Shown one piece after another: positions 34,917 through 43,585 of a stretch of 64,000 bases of DNA. A model generated the notes under the pieces. The model worked only from the letters and a program-made list of their open reading frames with translations. It made no database searches and was not told the DNA's origin. Made by a program: the position numbers and the translations under genes. Each line of letters opens with the position of its first letter. Position 1 is the stretch's first letter. The stretch is from Phytoactinopolyspora alkaliphila. GTDB lineage: Bacteria > Actinomycetota > Actinomycetes > Jiangellales > Jiangellaceae. The DNA is taken from NCBI RefSeq assembly GCF_010550695.1, contig NZ_JAAGOB010000002.1, positions 372,001 through 436,000 of the forward strand. The letters are read 5' to 3'.

Positions 34917-37461
34917 GCTGGCTTGGCCGCAGCACCAGGTGATAGTCACCGGCCGCACGCACGCTCTCCTCGCTCCAGCGCATCGGCAGCATCTCGCCGG
35001 ACCGCCAGAGGTCGTTCTGATCGCCGTAGTTCCGGTGGAACGGGTGCCCACTGACGCCTGTGAGGTCCACCCACATGGAACCATCGAGGTCCGCCAGGTC
35101 CACGACCATCCGCATCGACGGCACCCAGGTCACCTCGTACCCCTCGGCCGCGTTCCAGGCATTCGCCTGCACGGTGGACGAGCCGCCGCCCACCGGCTCC
35201 GGGTCCATATTGAACAGGCTCTCGACCAGCCCGATCCCGGAATCGCCGAAGGTCTGGTCGGTCAGGCTCAGCGTGTGGGCCCGGCCCCACTCCCACATCT
35301 CCGGATCCTTGCCCTGCAGCCGGGTCATTTCGTCGCGCGCCTCCAGAACAGCCCGGGCCAGGATGTCCTCGCGGCGCTCCACCTCGTCGGTCGCGACGTC
35401 GTCCCAGAATGGGTCGTCGGGAGACTCGAGCAGATCACGCATCGTCTCGAACCACCGGCCGCCGCCCGACGGCCACTGATCTTCCGGCAGCTCGTCATGG
35501 AATGTCAGCGCCAGGACGCGGCTCCATACGGTGTTGAAGTACGCGGCCGCGCCGGACTCCGGCTCCTGGAGGTAGTCCCAGTCCCGCAGCAGACGCAACC
35601 CGTCCCCGTAGTAGCCGGCCGGCGCGTCGAGCTTCAGCAGATGCGGCACGAGCACCTCCGCCGCGGCGCTGTACGTGTCCATCTGAATCCGGGTCATGGT
35701 CTCGACGTCAAGCGGGCCGTCGGCGACCGCCTCCTCCAGCAGCTCGCCGATACGGCCCGCCCGGTGCCCGAGATCGAAGTCGGCCGTGAGAAGGAACGGA
35801 TACGCGTCACTGGTGACCGGCTGGTTGGCCGTCACGATCATGCCGTCGTCGGGATTCAGCATGCTCGGCAGGTCGTCGAACGGAATGTATCCGGCCCAGT
35901 CGTACTCGTCCGTCCAGCCCGGCACCGGGTAGCGCCCGTCGCCGCCCGCCCGAACCGGAATCTTCCCCGGTGCCTGATAGCCGATGTTGCCCTCGACGTC
36001 GGCGTACACCAGGTTCTGCGAGGGGACCTCGAAGAGCGCCGCGGCCGCGCGGAACGAGGACCAGTCGCTCGCCGCGTTCAGGGCGAAGACGGCGTCCGCG
36101 GTGAGGCCGGGGTCGAGCGCGGTCCACCGCAGCGCCACCCCGTACCCGTCGCCCCGGTCCGGAGCGTCGCCAGCCACGGGTGCCTCGAAGCCGACCTCAC
36201 GCATCTGCTCGGAGTGATCGGAGATCAACGGGCCGTGCCGGGTGGAGCGCACGGTGATCGTGACCTCGTCGCCCCCCGCCACGTGGATGGTCTCTTCCCG
36301 CGTCTCCATCGGCACCAGCTCGTCGTGCACCCGGTATGTGTCACCTTCGACATCCTCGAGGTACAGATCGATGACATCGGCGCCAAGGTTGGTGAACCCC
36401 CAGGCCACATCCTGATTGTGCCCGATCACCACCCCGGGGAGACCGGAGAAGGAGAAACCCGCGACATCGAACGGGCACTCTGGGCCCACCTGGCGGCAGT
36501 GCAGTCCGACCTGGTACCAGATGGATGGCAGTGTCGGGCTCAGGTGGGGGTCGTTGGCGAGCAGCGGCGCACCGGACTCGGTCAGCGTGCCGTCCACCAC
36601 CCAGGCGTTCGAGCCGACGCCGCTCCCGGAGCCCAGCATCACCGGTGCTGCCCGCAGTGCAGCCGCCGCCGAGCGCAACGCGGCGCCGGTCTCCTCGACG
36701 GGCACCGGCTCGCCATCGCGGCCGATGATCGTGTCCGGGACGTCGTCGGGCAGATACTCGTCGTCGACGATCGGTGGCCCCACCTCGGGGTCATAGTCCG
36801 GATAGAGCTGCTCCACCCGCTCCACAGGGAGCGCACTGCTCAAAAGAGCCCGGTCGACCTCGTCCACCACGTTTCCGCGCAGGTCCCAGGCCATCGCCTT
36901 GAGCCAGCTCAGTGAGTCGATGGGGGACCAGCGCGCCGGCGTCGTGTCACCACCGATCAGCCCCAGCAGCGTGTAGGCGAAACCGCGGTCCGCCCCCGAA
37001 TTCTCCCGCAGCCACGCGTTCACACCGTCCGCATAGGACTGCAGATAGCGCCTGGTCTCCGGGGCGAGAAGCGGGAACTCCTGTCGTGCCACCTGCCGCC
37101 AGCCCATGGTGCGGACGAACGCGTCGGTCTCGACGTGGTCCTCACCGAAGAGCTCAGCGATCCGCCCGGAGGTCACGTGGCGGCGGAAATCCATCTCCCA
37201 GAAGCGGTCCTGCGCGTGAACGTAGCCCTGGGCTCGGAACAGGTCTTCGGCCGTGTCCGCATAAATGTGCGCGATACCGTGCTCGTCCCGGATGATGTCG
37301 ACGTCGGCGCTCAGCCTGGGGATCTCCACGGCGCCGTCGTACGCCGGGAACGGCCGGCGGATCGACCAGGCGGTGAAGATGGTGACGGCGACGAGCACGA
37401 GGACGAGAATCCCGGCTGTCACCGACAGGGTGAGAGTGATCCGACGACGAGTCACCGGCAC
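34888..37461 (-). CDS. Penicillin acylase-family Ntn hydrolase
   Basis: About 857 residues. A basic stretch (TRRRITL) and one membrane helix (LSVTAGILVLVLVAVTIFTA) anchor the N-terminus. The alpha part has IPRLSADVDIIRDEHGIAHI and AQGYVHAQDRFWEMDFRRH. The self-cleavage site is at GVGSNAWVVDG, where the serine near residue 284 becomes the N-terminal nucleophile of the beta chain. LLANDPHLSPTLPSIWYQ follows. It hydrolyses an amide, possibly acyl-homoserine lactones, lipopeptides or beta-lactams. The start is uncertain: ATG 37518 gives 19 more residues and GTG 37455 two fewer. Confidence 0.9.
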   Translation of the reverse strand: MPVTRRRITLTLSVTAGILVLVLVAVTIFTAWSIRRPFPAYDGAVEIPRLSADVDIIRDEHGIAHIYADTAEDLFRAQGYVHAQDRFWEMDFRRHVTSGRIAELFGEDHVETDAFVRTMGWRQVARQEFPLLAPETRRYLQSYADGVNAWLRENSGADRGFAYTLLGLIGGDTTPARWSPIDSLSWLKAMAWDLRGNVVDEVDRALLSSALPVERVEQLYPDYDPEVGPPIVDDEYLPDDVPDTIIGRDGEPVPVEETGAALRSAAAALRAAPVMLGSGSGVGSNAWVVDGTLTESGAPLLANDPHLSPTLPSIWYQVGLHCRQVGPECPFDVAGFSFSGLPGVVIGHNQDVAWGFTNLGADVIDLYLEDVEGDTYRVHDELVPMETREETIHVAGGDEVTITVRSTRHGPLISDHSEQMREVGFEAPVAGDAPDRGDGYGVALRWTALDPGLTADAVFALNAASDWSSFRAAAALFEVPSQNLVYADVEGNIGYQAPGKIPVRAGGDGRYPVPGWTDEYDWAGYIPFDDLPSMLNPDDGMIVTANQPVTSDAYPFLLTADFDLGHRAGRIGELLEEAVADGPLDVETMTRIQMDTYSAAAEVLVPHLLKLDAPAGYYGDGLRLLRDWDYLQEPESGAAAYFNTVWSRVLALTFHDELPEDQWPSGGGRWFETMRDLLESPDDPFWDDVATDEVERREDILARAVLEARDEMTRLQGKDPEMWEWGRAHTLSLTDQTFGDSGIGLVESLFNMDPEPVGGGSSTVQANAWNAAEGYEVTWVPSMRMVVDLADLDGSMWVDLTGVSGHPFHRNYGDQNDLWRSGEMLPMRWSEESVRAAGDYHLVLRPSQPISGAGRTE

Positions 37462-37554
37462 AGCGTAGGGGACAAACCGGCCCCCTCCCTCAACCCGGGG
37501 GTGCGCCGAGGTGATCATCGCGGTCAGGAGGTATCACGCGGCACGTGGAGCAGT

Positions 37555-37596
37555 AAGGCTGTAGCCTTTGGCAGAGTTACGAAAGGCTGTCACCTT
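37555..37596. promoter_or_regulatory. Paired palindromes before the SatD-like gene
   Basis: AAGGCTGTAGCCTT (37555-37568) and AAGGCTGTCACCTT (37583-37596) are near-identical dyads 28 bases apart, between the divergent acylase and SatD-like genes. They are good operator candidates for the SatD-like DNA-binding protein. Confidence 0.6.
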
Positions 37597-37629
37597 GCGT
37601 ACTCCGCATGGAAGTCTTAGCCTTGCAAG

Positions 37630-38217
37630 ATGCGGGTCTACGTCCTGACCGTCGACCAGCGGCGCAGCCGCCGCGGCCGCGACCTGGTCGAGGACGCGCT
37701 GACGCTCATGCGGCGCCAGGTCGGTGATCCGCTCCTGCCGTTCGAGCGGACCGCGGGCGACGAGTTCCAGGGTGTTGTCACTGACGCCGAGGACGTGCGC
37801 CGTGCTTCACTAGCCCTCATGCGAGAGGGATCATGGAGCGTAGGTATCGGCATCGGTGAAGCCGAAGAGCCGCTGCCCGACAGTACTCGCTCGGCCCGTG
37901 GACCCGCGTTCGTCTACGCGCGCGAGGCGCTCGATGCCGCCAAGAAGCGCCCGCACACCATCGCAGTCTCCGGGCCCGGTGACCGGGCCCAGGACGCCGA
38001 CGCCCTGATGACGCTGCTCGCCGCGCTCATCACCCGCCGTACCGATGCTGGCTGGGAGGCCATCGACCTAGTCGAGGAGGGCCTCGCGCTGGCGGAGGTG
38101 GCCGACCGGCTCGGCGTCACCCGGCAGGCCGTGGGGCAGCGGCTCTCGGTCGCCCTGTGGCAGCAGGAGAAGGACGTTCGCCCGCTCGTCGTCCGCCTAC
38201 TCGAGGAGGCCCGATGA
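37630..38217 (+). CDS. SatD-like DNA-binding protein
   Basis: 195 residues. The N-terminal part is SatD-like (VYVLTVDQRRSRRGRDLVED, with FERTAGDEFQGVV), and the C-terminus holds a helix-turn-helix (LAEVADRLGVTRQAVGQRLS) of the sigma-region-4 kind. Proteins of this family form a pair with a membrane protein and probably act as sensors or regulators. The stop overlaps the start of the membrane gene by four bases. Paired palindromes lie just upstream, so autoregulation is likely. The physiological role is not established. Confidence 0.78.
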   Translation: MRVYVLTVDQRRSRRGRDLVEDALTLMRRQVGDPLLPFERTAGDEFQGVVTDAEDVRRASLALMREGSWSVGIGIGEAEEPLPDSTRSARGPAFVYAREALDAAKKRPHTIAVSGPGDRAQDADALMTLLAALITRRTDAGWEAIDLVEEGLALAEVADRLGVTRQAVGQRLSVALWQQEKDVRPLVVRLLEEAR

Positions 38218-38957
38218 CTGTCGCCGCGGTTGCCTTTCTCGGCGCCACCGCCGTGGTCGCCGCCGTCCTCTGGTATCTCGTCGACCGTCGCAAGGACCGC
38301 ATCTCCACCACGGCGGCCGTCCTGGCCGCGGCTGTGCCGGCCGTCCTTCTCGGGGTCGCGGCGCTGCTGGCGGTCCTCGGACCTGCCGCTGACGACGGCA
38401 CGCTTCGCACCGCGCACGTGGTCGCCGTCGTCGCGGCCGTGCCCGGTGGTGCCCTCGTGGCGCGTGCCGTGCTGCGGCTCGCCGACCGTCGCCCCGGAGG
38501 CGGCCTTGCCGGCGACGAGAAACCCTCCAGCGGCGGCGGCCTGGCAACCACTGACTCGTCACCGGCGGTACCGCTGCCCCCACCTCCGCCTCCGCCTCCA
38601 CCAGCCGCCGCCTCGTCCAGTCCGCCGGCCTGGACTCCTCGCGTTCCATGGGATGCGCCACGCGGACCGTCGGCCTCCGCCGGCGCCACGGCCGGGTGGC
38701 GAAACGCGCGGGCGGTCTCCGACCCAGAGACCTTGCGCGGCGGGGCGACTATCGGCTCGCTGGAGCGCGTGGCCATCGTGGTGTCACTGCTTGCCGGCTG
38801 GCCCGAGGGGCTGGCGCTCACCCTGGCGGTCAAGGGCTTCGGCCGGTATCCGGAGCTCCGCAAACCGTCGGCACCCGAACGGTTCATCATCGGCACGTTC
38901 GCCAGCATCCTCTGGGCTGCCGCCGTGGCTGGCACCGTCGTCGCCCTCCGCCCCTGA
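38214..38957 (+). CDS. Membrane protein partnered with the SatD-like regulator
   Basis: 247 residues. Three N-terminal hydrophobic segments (VAAVAFLGATAVVAAVLWYL; TAAVLAAAVPAVLLGVAALL; VVAVVAAVPGGALVARAVL) are followed by a disordered stretch with a run of nine or more prolines, then two more helices (SLERVAIVVSLLAGWPEGLA and FASILWAAAVAGTVVAL). It overlaps the regulator gene by ATGA and is surely co-expressed with it. The 3' end runs into an 86-base hairpin 10 bases after the stop. Function unknown. Confidence 0.75.
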   Translation: MTVAAVAFLGATAVVAAVLWYLVDRRKDRISTTAAVLAAAVPAVLLGVAALLAVLGPAADDGTLRTAHVVAVVAAVPGGALVARAVLRLADRRPGGGLAGDEKPSSGGGLATTDSSPAVPLPPPPPPPPPAAASSSPPAWTPRVPWDAPRGPSASAGATAGWRNARAVSDPETLRGGATIGSLERVAIVVSLLAGWPEGLALTLAVKGFGRYPELRKPSAPERFIIGTFASILWAAAVAGTVVALRP

Positions 38958-38967
38958 CGCACCTCCA

Positions 38968-39053
38968 AATGATCATGTAAACCATGTTTCCTCGTGCTTC
39001 ACCAGGCCTGCAGGCATGGTGAAGCACGAGAACGCATGGTTTACATGATCATT
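38968..39053. repeat. 86-base long hairpin repeat, copy 1
   Basis: Two 36-base arms around a 14-base loop. The outer 19 bases (AATGATCATGTAAACCATG) and the inner 13 (CTCGTGCTTCACC) pair perfectly, with a 4-base imperfect bulge between. A second copy at 44576-44661 shares the arms and loop length. It lies 10 bases after the SatD-partner gene and before FmdB, where a terminator is expected. Confidence 0.88.
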
Positions 39054-39151
39054 TGGGCTCACGTGGACAAAAGGGCGGTCGAAGGCGCATTATTAGCAGT
39101 CGAGGTCTGTGAGTGCTAAGGCCGGACCACGTGACATCGGGAGGACGACGA

Positions 39152-39529
39152 GTGCCCACGTATCAGTACACCTGCACCGACTGTGGCGAGCCGCTTGAGG
39201 TGGTGCAGAGTTTTAGCGACGACGCGCTGACCGAATGCCCCTCGTGCCAGGGACGCCTGCGTAAGGTGTTCTCCGCTGTCGGCGTGGTCTTCAAGGGCTC
39301 GGGCTTCTACCGCACGGACAGCCGTTCCAGCGAATCGAAGAACGGCTCGTCGACGAGCACCAAGCCCGCCGAGAGCACCAGCTCGTCGGAGTCCAGCTCT
39401 TCCTCCAGCTCCGGCAGCTCGGACTCGTCGTCCAGCTCGTCCGGCGGCTCGTCGGAATCCTCGTCGAGCAGCTCGTCGAACGGCTCGTCGTCGTCCTCGA
39501 GCAAGACTCCCGCTCCCTCCGCAGCCTGA
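39152..39529 (+). CDS. FmdB-family zinc-ribbon protein with serine-rich tail
   Basis: 125 residues. The first 50 are an FmdB-type zinc ribbon (PTYQYTCTDCGEPLEVVQSF, then CPSCQGRLRKVFSAVG) with two CxxC pairs, ending in GVVFKGSGFYRTD. The remaining 70 residues are almost only serine, with a few Gly, Asp and Glu, and look disordered. GTG 39152 follows GGGAGGACG. Zinc ribbons of this kind are small regulators or scaffold proteins of unknown role. Confidence 0.9.
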   Translation: MPTYQYTCTDCGEPLEVVQSFSDDALTECPSCQGRLRKVFSAVGVVFKGSGFYRTDSRSSESKNGSSTSTKPAESTSSSESSSSSSSGSSDSSSSSSGGSSESSSSSSSNGSSSSSSKTPAPSAA

Positions 39530-39610
39530 CCCAGCACCACACCCGTCCGCTCCGATTCGGTCTGTGGATAACGCTCGCGGACACCCCTCCTCGACCTAGG
39601 GTCACGGAGT

Positions 39611-40237
39611 ATGGAGCGCGGACGCGAACAACTCATCCGCTGGGCACGAAGCATCGGCTGGCGACGGAGGCTGCTGGCGGCGGGACTCGCCGCGGCCGCC
39701 GTCGCCCTGGCGATCGAGGCGGCCACCGCGTCGTCGCCCACCGGTGTCGAGATCGCCGTCGCGGCACATGACCTGGACGGCGGCGCGGAACTGGGCGTAG
39801 ACGACCTCGCAACGGCGACCGTACCGCCCGATGCCGTGCCGGACGGGACGCTCAACGCCGACGAGCTGGCCGGCCGCGTGGTCGCCGGGCCAGTCCGAGC
39901 CGGTGAACCGATCACCGACCACCGCGTCGTCGGGCCTGCCCTGCTGGACGGCTGGGGTGAGGACCTGGTAGCAGCGCCGGTGCGGGTCGCCGACGAGGGC
40001 GCCACGTCGCTGATCAGACCCGGGGATCGGATCAACCTGCTCGCCGCCGCTACCGACGGCGTCGGCGATACCCGGGTGGTCGCGTCCGACGTGCCGGTGC
40101 TGACCGTCACCGCAGCCCAGGACAGCGTCCTCGCCGAAGGTGCCCTACTGGTGGTAGCAGCCACGCCGGAAAGCGCCGCGGAACTCGCTCAGGCCGCCGT
40201 CACCTCCCGGCTGTCCTTCACCATCGGCGCACCCTAG
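39611..40237 (+). CDS. SAF-domain (CpaB-like) membrane-anchored protein
   Basis: 208 residues. A basic start (IGWRRRLLAAGLAAAAVALA) gives a membrane anchor near residues 20-38, followed by an SAF domain (VEIAVAAHDLDGGAELGVDD, GRVVAGPVRAGEPITDHRVV). In Flp pilus systems CpaB has this layout, but no pilus genes are in the window. In actinomycetes single SAF proteins commonly sit next to mscL, as here. It probably acts at the outer face of the membrane. Function unclear. Confidence 0.85.
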   Translation: MERGREQLIRWARSIGWRRRLLAAGLAAAAVALAIEAATASSPTGVEIAVAAHDLDGGAELGVDDLATATVPPDAVPDGTLNADELAGRVVAGPVRAGEPITDHRVVGPALLDGWGEDLVAAPVRVADEGATSLIRPGDRINLLAAATDGVGDTRVVASDVPVLTVTAAQDSVLAEGALLVVAATPESAAELAQAAVTSRLSFTIGAP

Positions 40238-40364
40238 CGTCCACCCGTCCACCGGGCGACGCACACGCACACCCGCTAACCTGGCTCCGACCATCAGCAT
40301 CCGCCGGCCGCGAACACCGCCGGCGGGACGCACATCATCAGCAGACAGAGTCGGAGAGACATCC

Positions 40365-40772
40365 ATGCTCAAGGGATTCCGGGACTTCATCAGCCGCGGA
40401 AACGTGATCGACCTTGCCGTCGCCGTCGTCATCGGTGCTGCGTTCAGCACGGTGATCGCAGCGGTGGTCGAAGGGCTCATCAGCCCCCTGGTGGCCGCGA
40501 TCTTCGGCGAGCCGAACCTCACCGCGGTGGGTGTATTCGAGATCAACGACGCCGTGTTCTCGCTAGGCCTGATCCTGGACGCGGCCTTCAAATTCTTGAT
40601 CGTCGCAGCCGCGATCTACTTCGTGATCATCGTCCCGTTCAACAAGCTCCGTTCCCTGCGCGCCAAGGAGGCCGCGGCGGCGGAGGAGGTCATCGCCGAA
40701 GAGGTGGTTCTGCTCCGGGAGATCAGGGACGAGCTCCGGGCCCGCCAGGATGGCGGCCGCACGCTCAGCTGA
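40365..40772 (+). CDS. mscL: Large-conductance mechanosensitive channel
   Basis: 135 residues with the MscL N-terminus (LKGFRDFISRGNVIDLAVAV), first helix with the pore glycines (VVIGAAFSTVIAAVVEGLIS), second helix (ALKFLIVAAAIYFVIIVPFN type) and the charged C-terminal bundle. It opens under membrane tension to release osmolytes. It stands between the SAF-domain gene and a small convergent gene. Two tandem 12-base GC-rich repeats (GACCGGCCGCGG) lie just after it. Confidence 0.96.
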   Translation: MLKGFRDFISRGNVIDLAVAVVIGAAFSTVIAAVVEGLISPLVAAIFGEPNLTAVGVFEINDAVFSLGLILDAAFKFLIVAAAIYFVIIVPFNKLRSLRAKEAAAAEEVIAEEVVLLREIRDELRARQDGGRTLS

Positions 40773-40811
40773 CGTCCGGGCTTCGTGACCGGCCGCGGGA
40801 CCGGCCGCGGC

Positions 40812-40955
40812 TCAGCTCCAGTGCGGCGGTCGCTCGTCGAGCAGGCGCTGGTCGTTGGCGTCGCTGGTCTCGTCGCCCCATCCGCGGGGTGACTCGTCCT
40901 CAGTGGTGTCCGGGAGGACATCGAAGTCGTCGTCCCACGCACTGGGTGTACTCAC
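40812..40955 (-). CDS. Small acidic protein, 47 residues
   Basis: Reads VSTPSAWDDDFDVLPDTTED, then SPRGWGDETSDAND and ends RLLDERPPHWS. The pattern (acidic, a WDDDF box, WG in the middle and an RPPHW end) recurs in small actinobacterial proteins, and AAGGAG precedes GTG 40955 by nine bases. It is convergent with mscL. No function is known; the charge suggests a disordered binding peptide. Confidence 0.68.
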   Translation of the reverse strand: MSTPSAWDDDFDVLPDTTEDESPRGWGDETSDANDQRLLDERPPHWS

Positions 40956-41073
40956 GGCTGCGCACTCCTTGGCCGCTCGGCGTTACGTCATGCCAAGCGT
41001 ACGACGGCGCTCCGCAGGCTTGCCGCCTGTTCACCATGATGCTTCTGCTCGGGGGCGCTCACTGGGACTAGCT

Positions 41074-42204
41074 TCAGGGCGCCGGCCACACGTTGACGGT
41101 CGGCGTTTCGGCCCCGGGCTCCGCGAACGCGAGCAGCCTGCCGGCTTCGGCCTCCACGGCAGGCGCGTCGGCCTTGGCTATCAGCCGGAACGGCATGACG
41201 TCCAGGGTCGCCGCGCCTTTCGAGACCGTGATCCGCCAGGTGCCCGCCACCCTGCCGTCCACCAGGAAGAAGTGCGGAGTGACTCCGTTCCTGGTGTTGA
41301 TCGCCTTGGAATCCGCGACGCTGATGATGCGGGTGCGGTCCGCGTGTGAACGGATCAGATTGTCGAAGTCGGGCAGGAATCGCGGCGGCGCCGGTGTCTC
41401 CGGATCGGGTCGCGGGCCATTGGGCAGGTCGAACAGTTCCCGCCCCGACTCGTCACGGAACGTCCGCAAGCCCGCCCGGAGCCGCTCCATGACCTCACCC
41501 AGCCGGGTCAGGCCGCACCAGGTCTGCACGTCGGCGACCGATGCCGGACCGAACGCGGCGAGGTACCGGACGACCATCGTGTCGATCGACGGTGCCGGAT
41601 CGAGCTCACGCCCCAGCCAAGACTCCGCAGTGGTGAGCCGCGCCTGTCCGCTTCTGCCCCAGACCGCGCGTGGTGGAACCTGAACGAGAGGCAGGAGGTT
41701 GCGAGCTGCGTGCGCCAGCGAGGCCGGCTCACAACCGGGGAAACGCTCCGCGAGCTCCGGGCCCAGCTCGGCGTTGGTCATCGGCGTGGCCTCGAGGAGC
41801 GAGCGCGCGGCACGGGCGACGGCGTCCAGGTCCACCCCGCGCAACCCCGCCGAGTACTGCGTGTTGCTGCGCAGGTCCCGATCCATGATCGTTTGGGTGA
41901 GCGGCCGGAAGGCCACACAGTCGTCGGCGGTGAGCATGTGCACCGTCCCGCGCATCGCGACGATTCGTACGACGTCCCGGTCCACCAGATGCTTGGCCAG
42001 CACCTCCGGATCGAAGTCCTGAAGCCGCGACCAGAGCTGGAAGTACGGCGAGAACGGCGCCTGGGCCTGCAGTCCGGCCAGGTGCTCCACCGCCGCGAGC
42101 GGGGACTGGGCCGAGCGTCGCAGGAGGAGCTGGCGCTCGAGCGTCGCCCGGTTGAGAGCACGCTGACCGAGTACGTCGCCGCCGATGGCAGTGCGATTCG
42201 GCAT
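41074..42204 (-). CDS. AlkZ-like winged-helix DNA glycosylase (HTH_42 family)
   Basis: 376 residues from ATG 42204. The family (winged-helix DNA-binding, HTH_42) includes AlkZ, a glycosylase that unhooks bulky and interstrand crosslinks. The catalytic QxQ motif is present: HLAGLQAQAP, with glutamines at about residues 46 and 48, which places it in the AlkZ-like rather than the YcaQ-like branch. FLVDGRVAGTWRI is the conserved C-terminal segment. It may protect against an alkylating or crosslinking agent, self-made or foreign. The upstream gene on the same strand is an epoxide hydrolase, which fits defence against reactive epoxides. Confidence 0.82.
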   Translation of the reverse strand: MPNRTAIGGDVLGQRALNRATLERQLLLRRSAQSPLAAVEHLAGLQAQAPFSPYFQLWSRLQDFDPEVLAKHLVDRDVVRIVAMRGTVHMLTADDCVAFRPLTQTIMDRDLRSNTQYSAGLRGVDLDAVARAARSLLEATPMTNAELGPELAERFPGCEPASLAHAARNLLPLVQVPPRAVWGRSGQARLTTAESWLGRELDPAPSIDTMVVRYLAAFGPASVADVQTWCGLTRLGEVMERLRAGLRTFRDESGRELFDLPNGPRPDPETPAPPRFLPDFDNLIRSHADRTRIISVADSKAINTRNGVTPHFFLVDGRVAGTWRITVSKGAATLDVMPFRLIAKADAPAVEAEAGRLLAFAEPGAETPTVNVWPAP

Positions 42205-42236
42205 GTCGGGTACCTCTTCCATGATGTGGATCACAG

Positions 42237-42272
42237 CGGAGTTCCCTTCCAGCAGCCTGGAAGGGAACTCCG
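42237..42272. terminator. Hairpin after the epoxide hydrolase gene
   Basis: CGGAGTTCCCTTCCAG (42237-42252) and its exact complement (42257-42272) are separated by CAGC. It sits between the epoxide hydrolase stop and the AlkZ-like start on the minus strand and probably terminates the former, so the two genes may be transcribed separately. Confidence 0.7.
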
Positions 42273-42365
42273 GCCCGTGATCGATGCGGCCTCGGGGAGC
42301 GTCGAGCCTCGGGCGGGTCGTCGAGGACGGCCCTCGGGCCCGGGGTTCTTGCGCCTGCGTGGAAA

Positions 42366-43523
42366 CTAACGGAGGCCGCCGAAGAACCCGCGGATGTCGG
42401 ACACCAGCACGTCCGGGACCTGGTGAGCCGAGTAGTGTCCGCCCGTGTCATAAGTGTTCCACTGCACGATGTTGGCGTGGTCGCGTTCGGCGAAGCGTCT
42501 CATCGAGATGAAGTCGTTCGCGAAGCCGGCCAGTCCCAGCGGCACGGTGGTGGGTCCCACCGGCGCCTCCTCGCGGCTGCCCTCGTAGTAGAACCGGGCC
42601 GACGACGCCGCCGTGTTGGTGAGCCAGTAGATCATCACGTTGGTGATGATGAAGTCGTCGCTCACGGCATCCTCGCCGAACAGCTGCGCGTTCCAGGCCA
42701 GCTGGCCGACGGGCGAGTCTGCGAGTGCGTGCGCCAACGTCTGCGGCTGGGTTGACTGAAGCTGGTTGAACGCACCCATCTTCTCCCAGAACTGCTGCAG
42801 GACCTGCAGGCCGGCCATCTCCTCCTCGGACAGCCCCTCCATCTCCGCGGGATCACCCGACGGGAAGGAGAAGATCTGCGTCACGTGCACGCCGGCCACA
42901 TGTTGGCCGTCCAGCCGACCCACCTCCGGCGAGATGAGCGACCCGCCGTCGTTGCCGTGCAGACCGTAGCGCTCGTAGCCGAGCCGGCTCATCAGCTCGG
43001 CCCAGGCCTTCGCGATCCGGATCCGGCTCCATCCCCGGTCTGTGGTGTGGCCGGAGAAGGCGAACCCGGGAATCGACGGAATGACAAGGTGGAACGCCTG
43101 CGAGGGATCTCCGCCGTGCGCTCGCGGATCGGTCAGCGGCCCGATGACGTCGAGGAACTCGACGATGGAACCTGGCCATCCGTGCGTCAGGAGCAGCGGG
43201 AACGCGTCCGGCTCCGGCGAGCGCACGTGCATGAAGTGGACATTCTGCCCGTCGATCTCGGTGGTGAACTGCGGGTAGGCGTTGAGCTTGGCCTCCCAGG
43301 CTCGCCAGTCGTAGCCGTTCTTCCAGTGTTCGACCAGGCGGGTCACGTAGGAGAGGGGAACGCCGTAGTCCCATCCGGCGTCCGGCAACTCCTGGGTGAA
43401 GCGGGTGCGGTCCAGCCGGAATTGCAGGTCCTGGAGTTCAGCCTCGGGAATGTCGATGGTGAAGGGACGGATCTCCGCGGTGGCCTGCTGCTGCGCCGTG
43501 GTGGCGTGCTGTGTGTTCGTCAT
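42366..43523 (-). CDS. Epoxide hydrolase (EHN-domain alpha/beta hydrolase)
   Basis: 385 residues. The N-terminal epoxide hydrolase domain ([20 protein letters not shown]) precedes the alpha/beta fold: [20 protein letters not shown] forms the HGWPG oxyanion loop, the nucleophile aspartate is in [19 protein letters not shown] and the histidine is in [19 protein letters not shown] 43523 was chosen at MTNTQ; a longer reading overlaps the divergent regulator gene. It opens epoxides to diols. It is divergent from a WYL-type regulator, which may control it. Confidence 0.92.
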   Translation of the reverse strand: MTNTQHATTAQQQATAEIRPFTIDIPEAELQDLQFRLDRTRFTQELPDAGWDYGVPLSYVTRLVEHWKNGYDWRAWEAKLNAYPQFTTEIDGQNVHFMHVRSPEPDAFPLLLTHGWPGSIVEFLDVIGPLTDPRAHGGDPSQAFHLVIPSIPGFAFSGHTTDRGWSRIRIAKAWAELMSRLGYERYGLHGNDGGSLISPEVGRLDGQHVAGVHVTQIFSFPSGDPAEMEGLSEEEMAGLQVLQQFWEKMGAFNQLQSTQPQTLAHALADSPVGQLAWNAQLFGEDAVSDDFIITNVMIYWLTNTAASSARFYYEGSREEAPVGPTTVPLGLAGFANDFISMRRFAERDHANIVQWNTYDTGGHYSAHQVPDVLVSDIRGFFGGLR

Positions 43524-43585
43524 GATGAGTACGCTAAGAGCAATTGCGGAAGGCTTCGTTCCTAGATAAGCGCGATGGTGGAAGA

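Noticed and set aside
34939-36915. 658-residue plus-strand frame
   Set aside because: Antisense to the penicillin acylase gene; His/Arg/Val-rich shadow composition with no domain.
39330-39520. Repetitive TCGTCG-type sequence, considered as a CRISPR or tandem repeat
   Set aside because: It is codon repetition for the serine tail of the FmdB protein, with no spacers or repeat unit.
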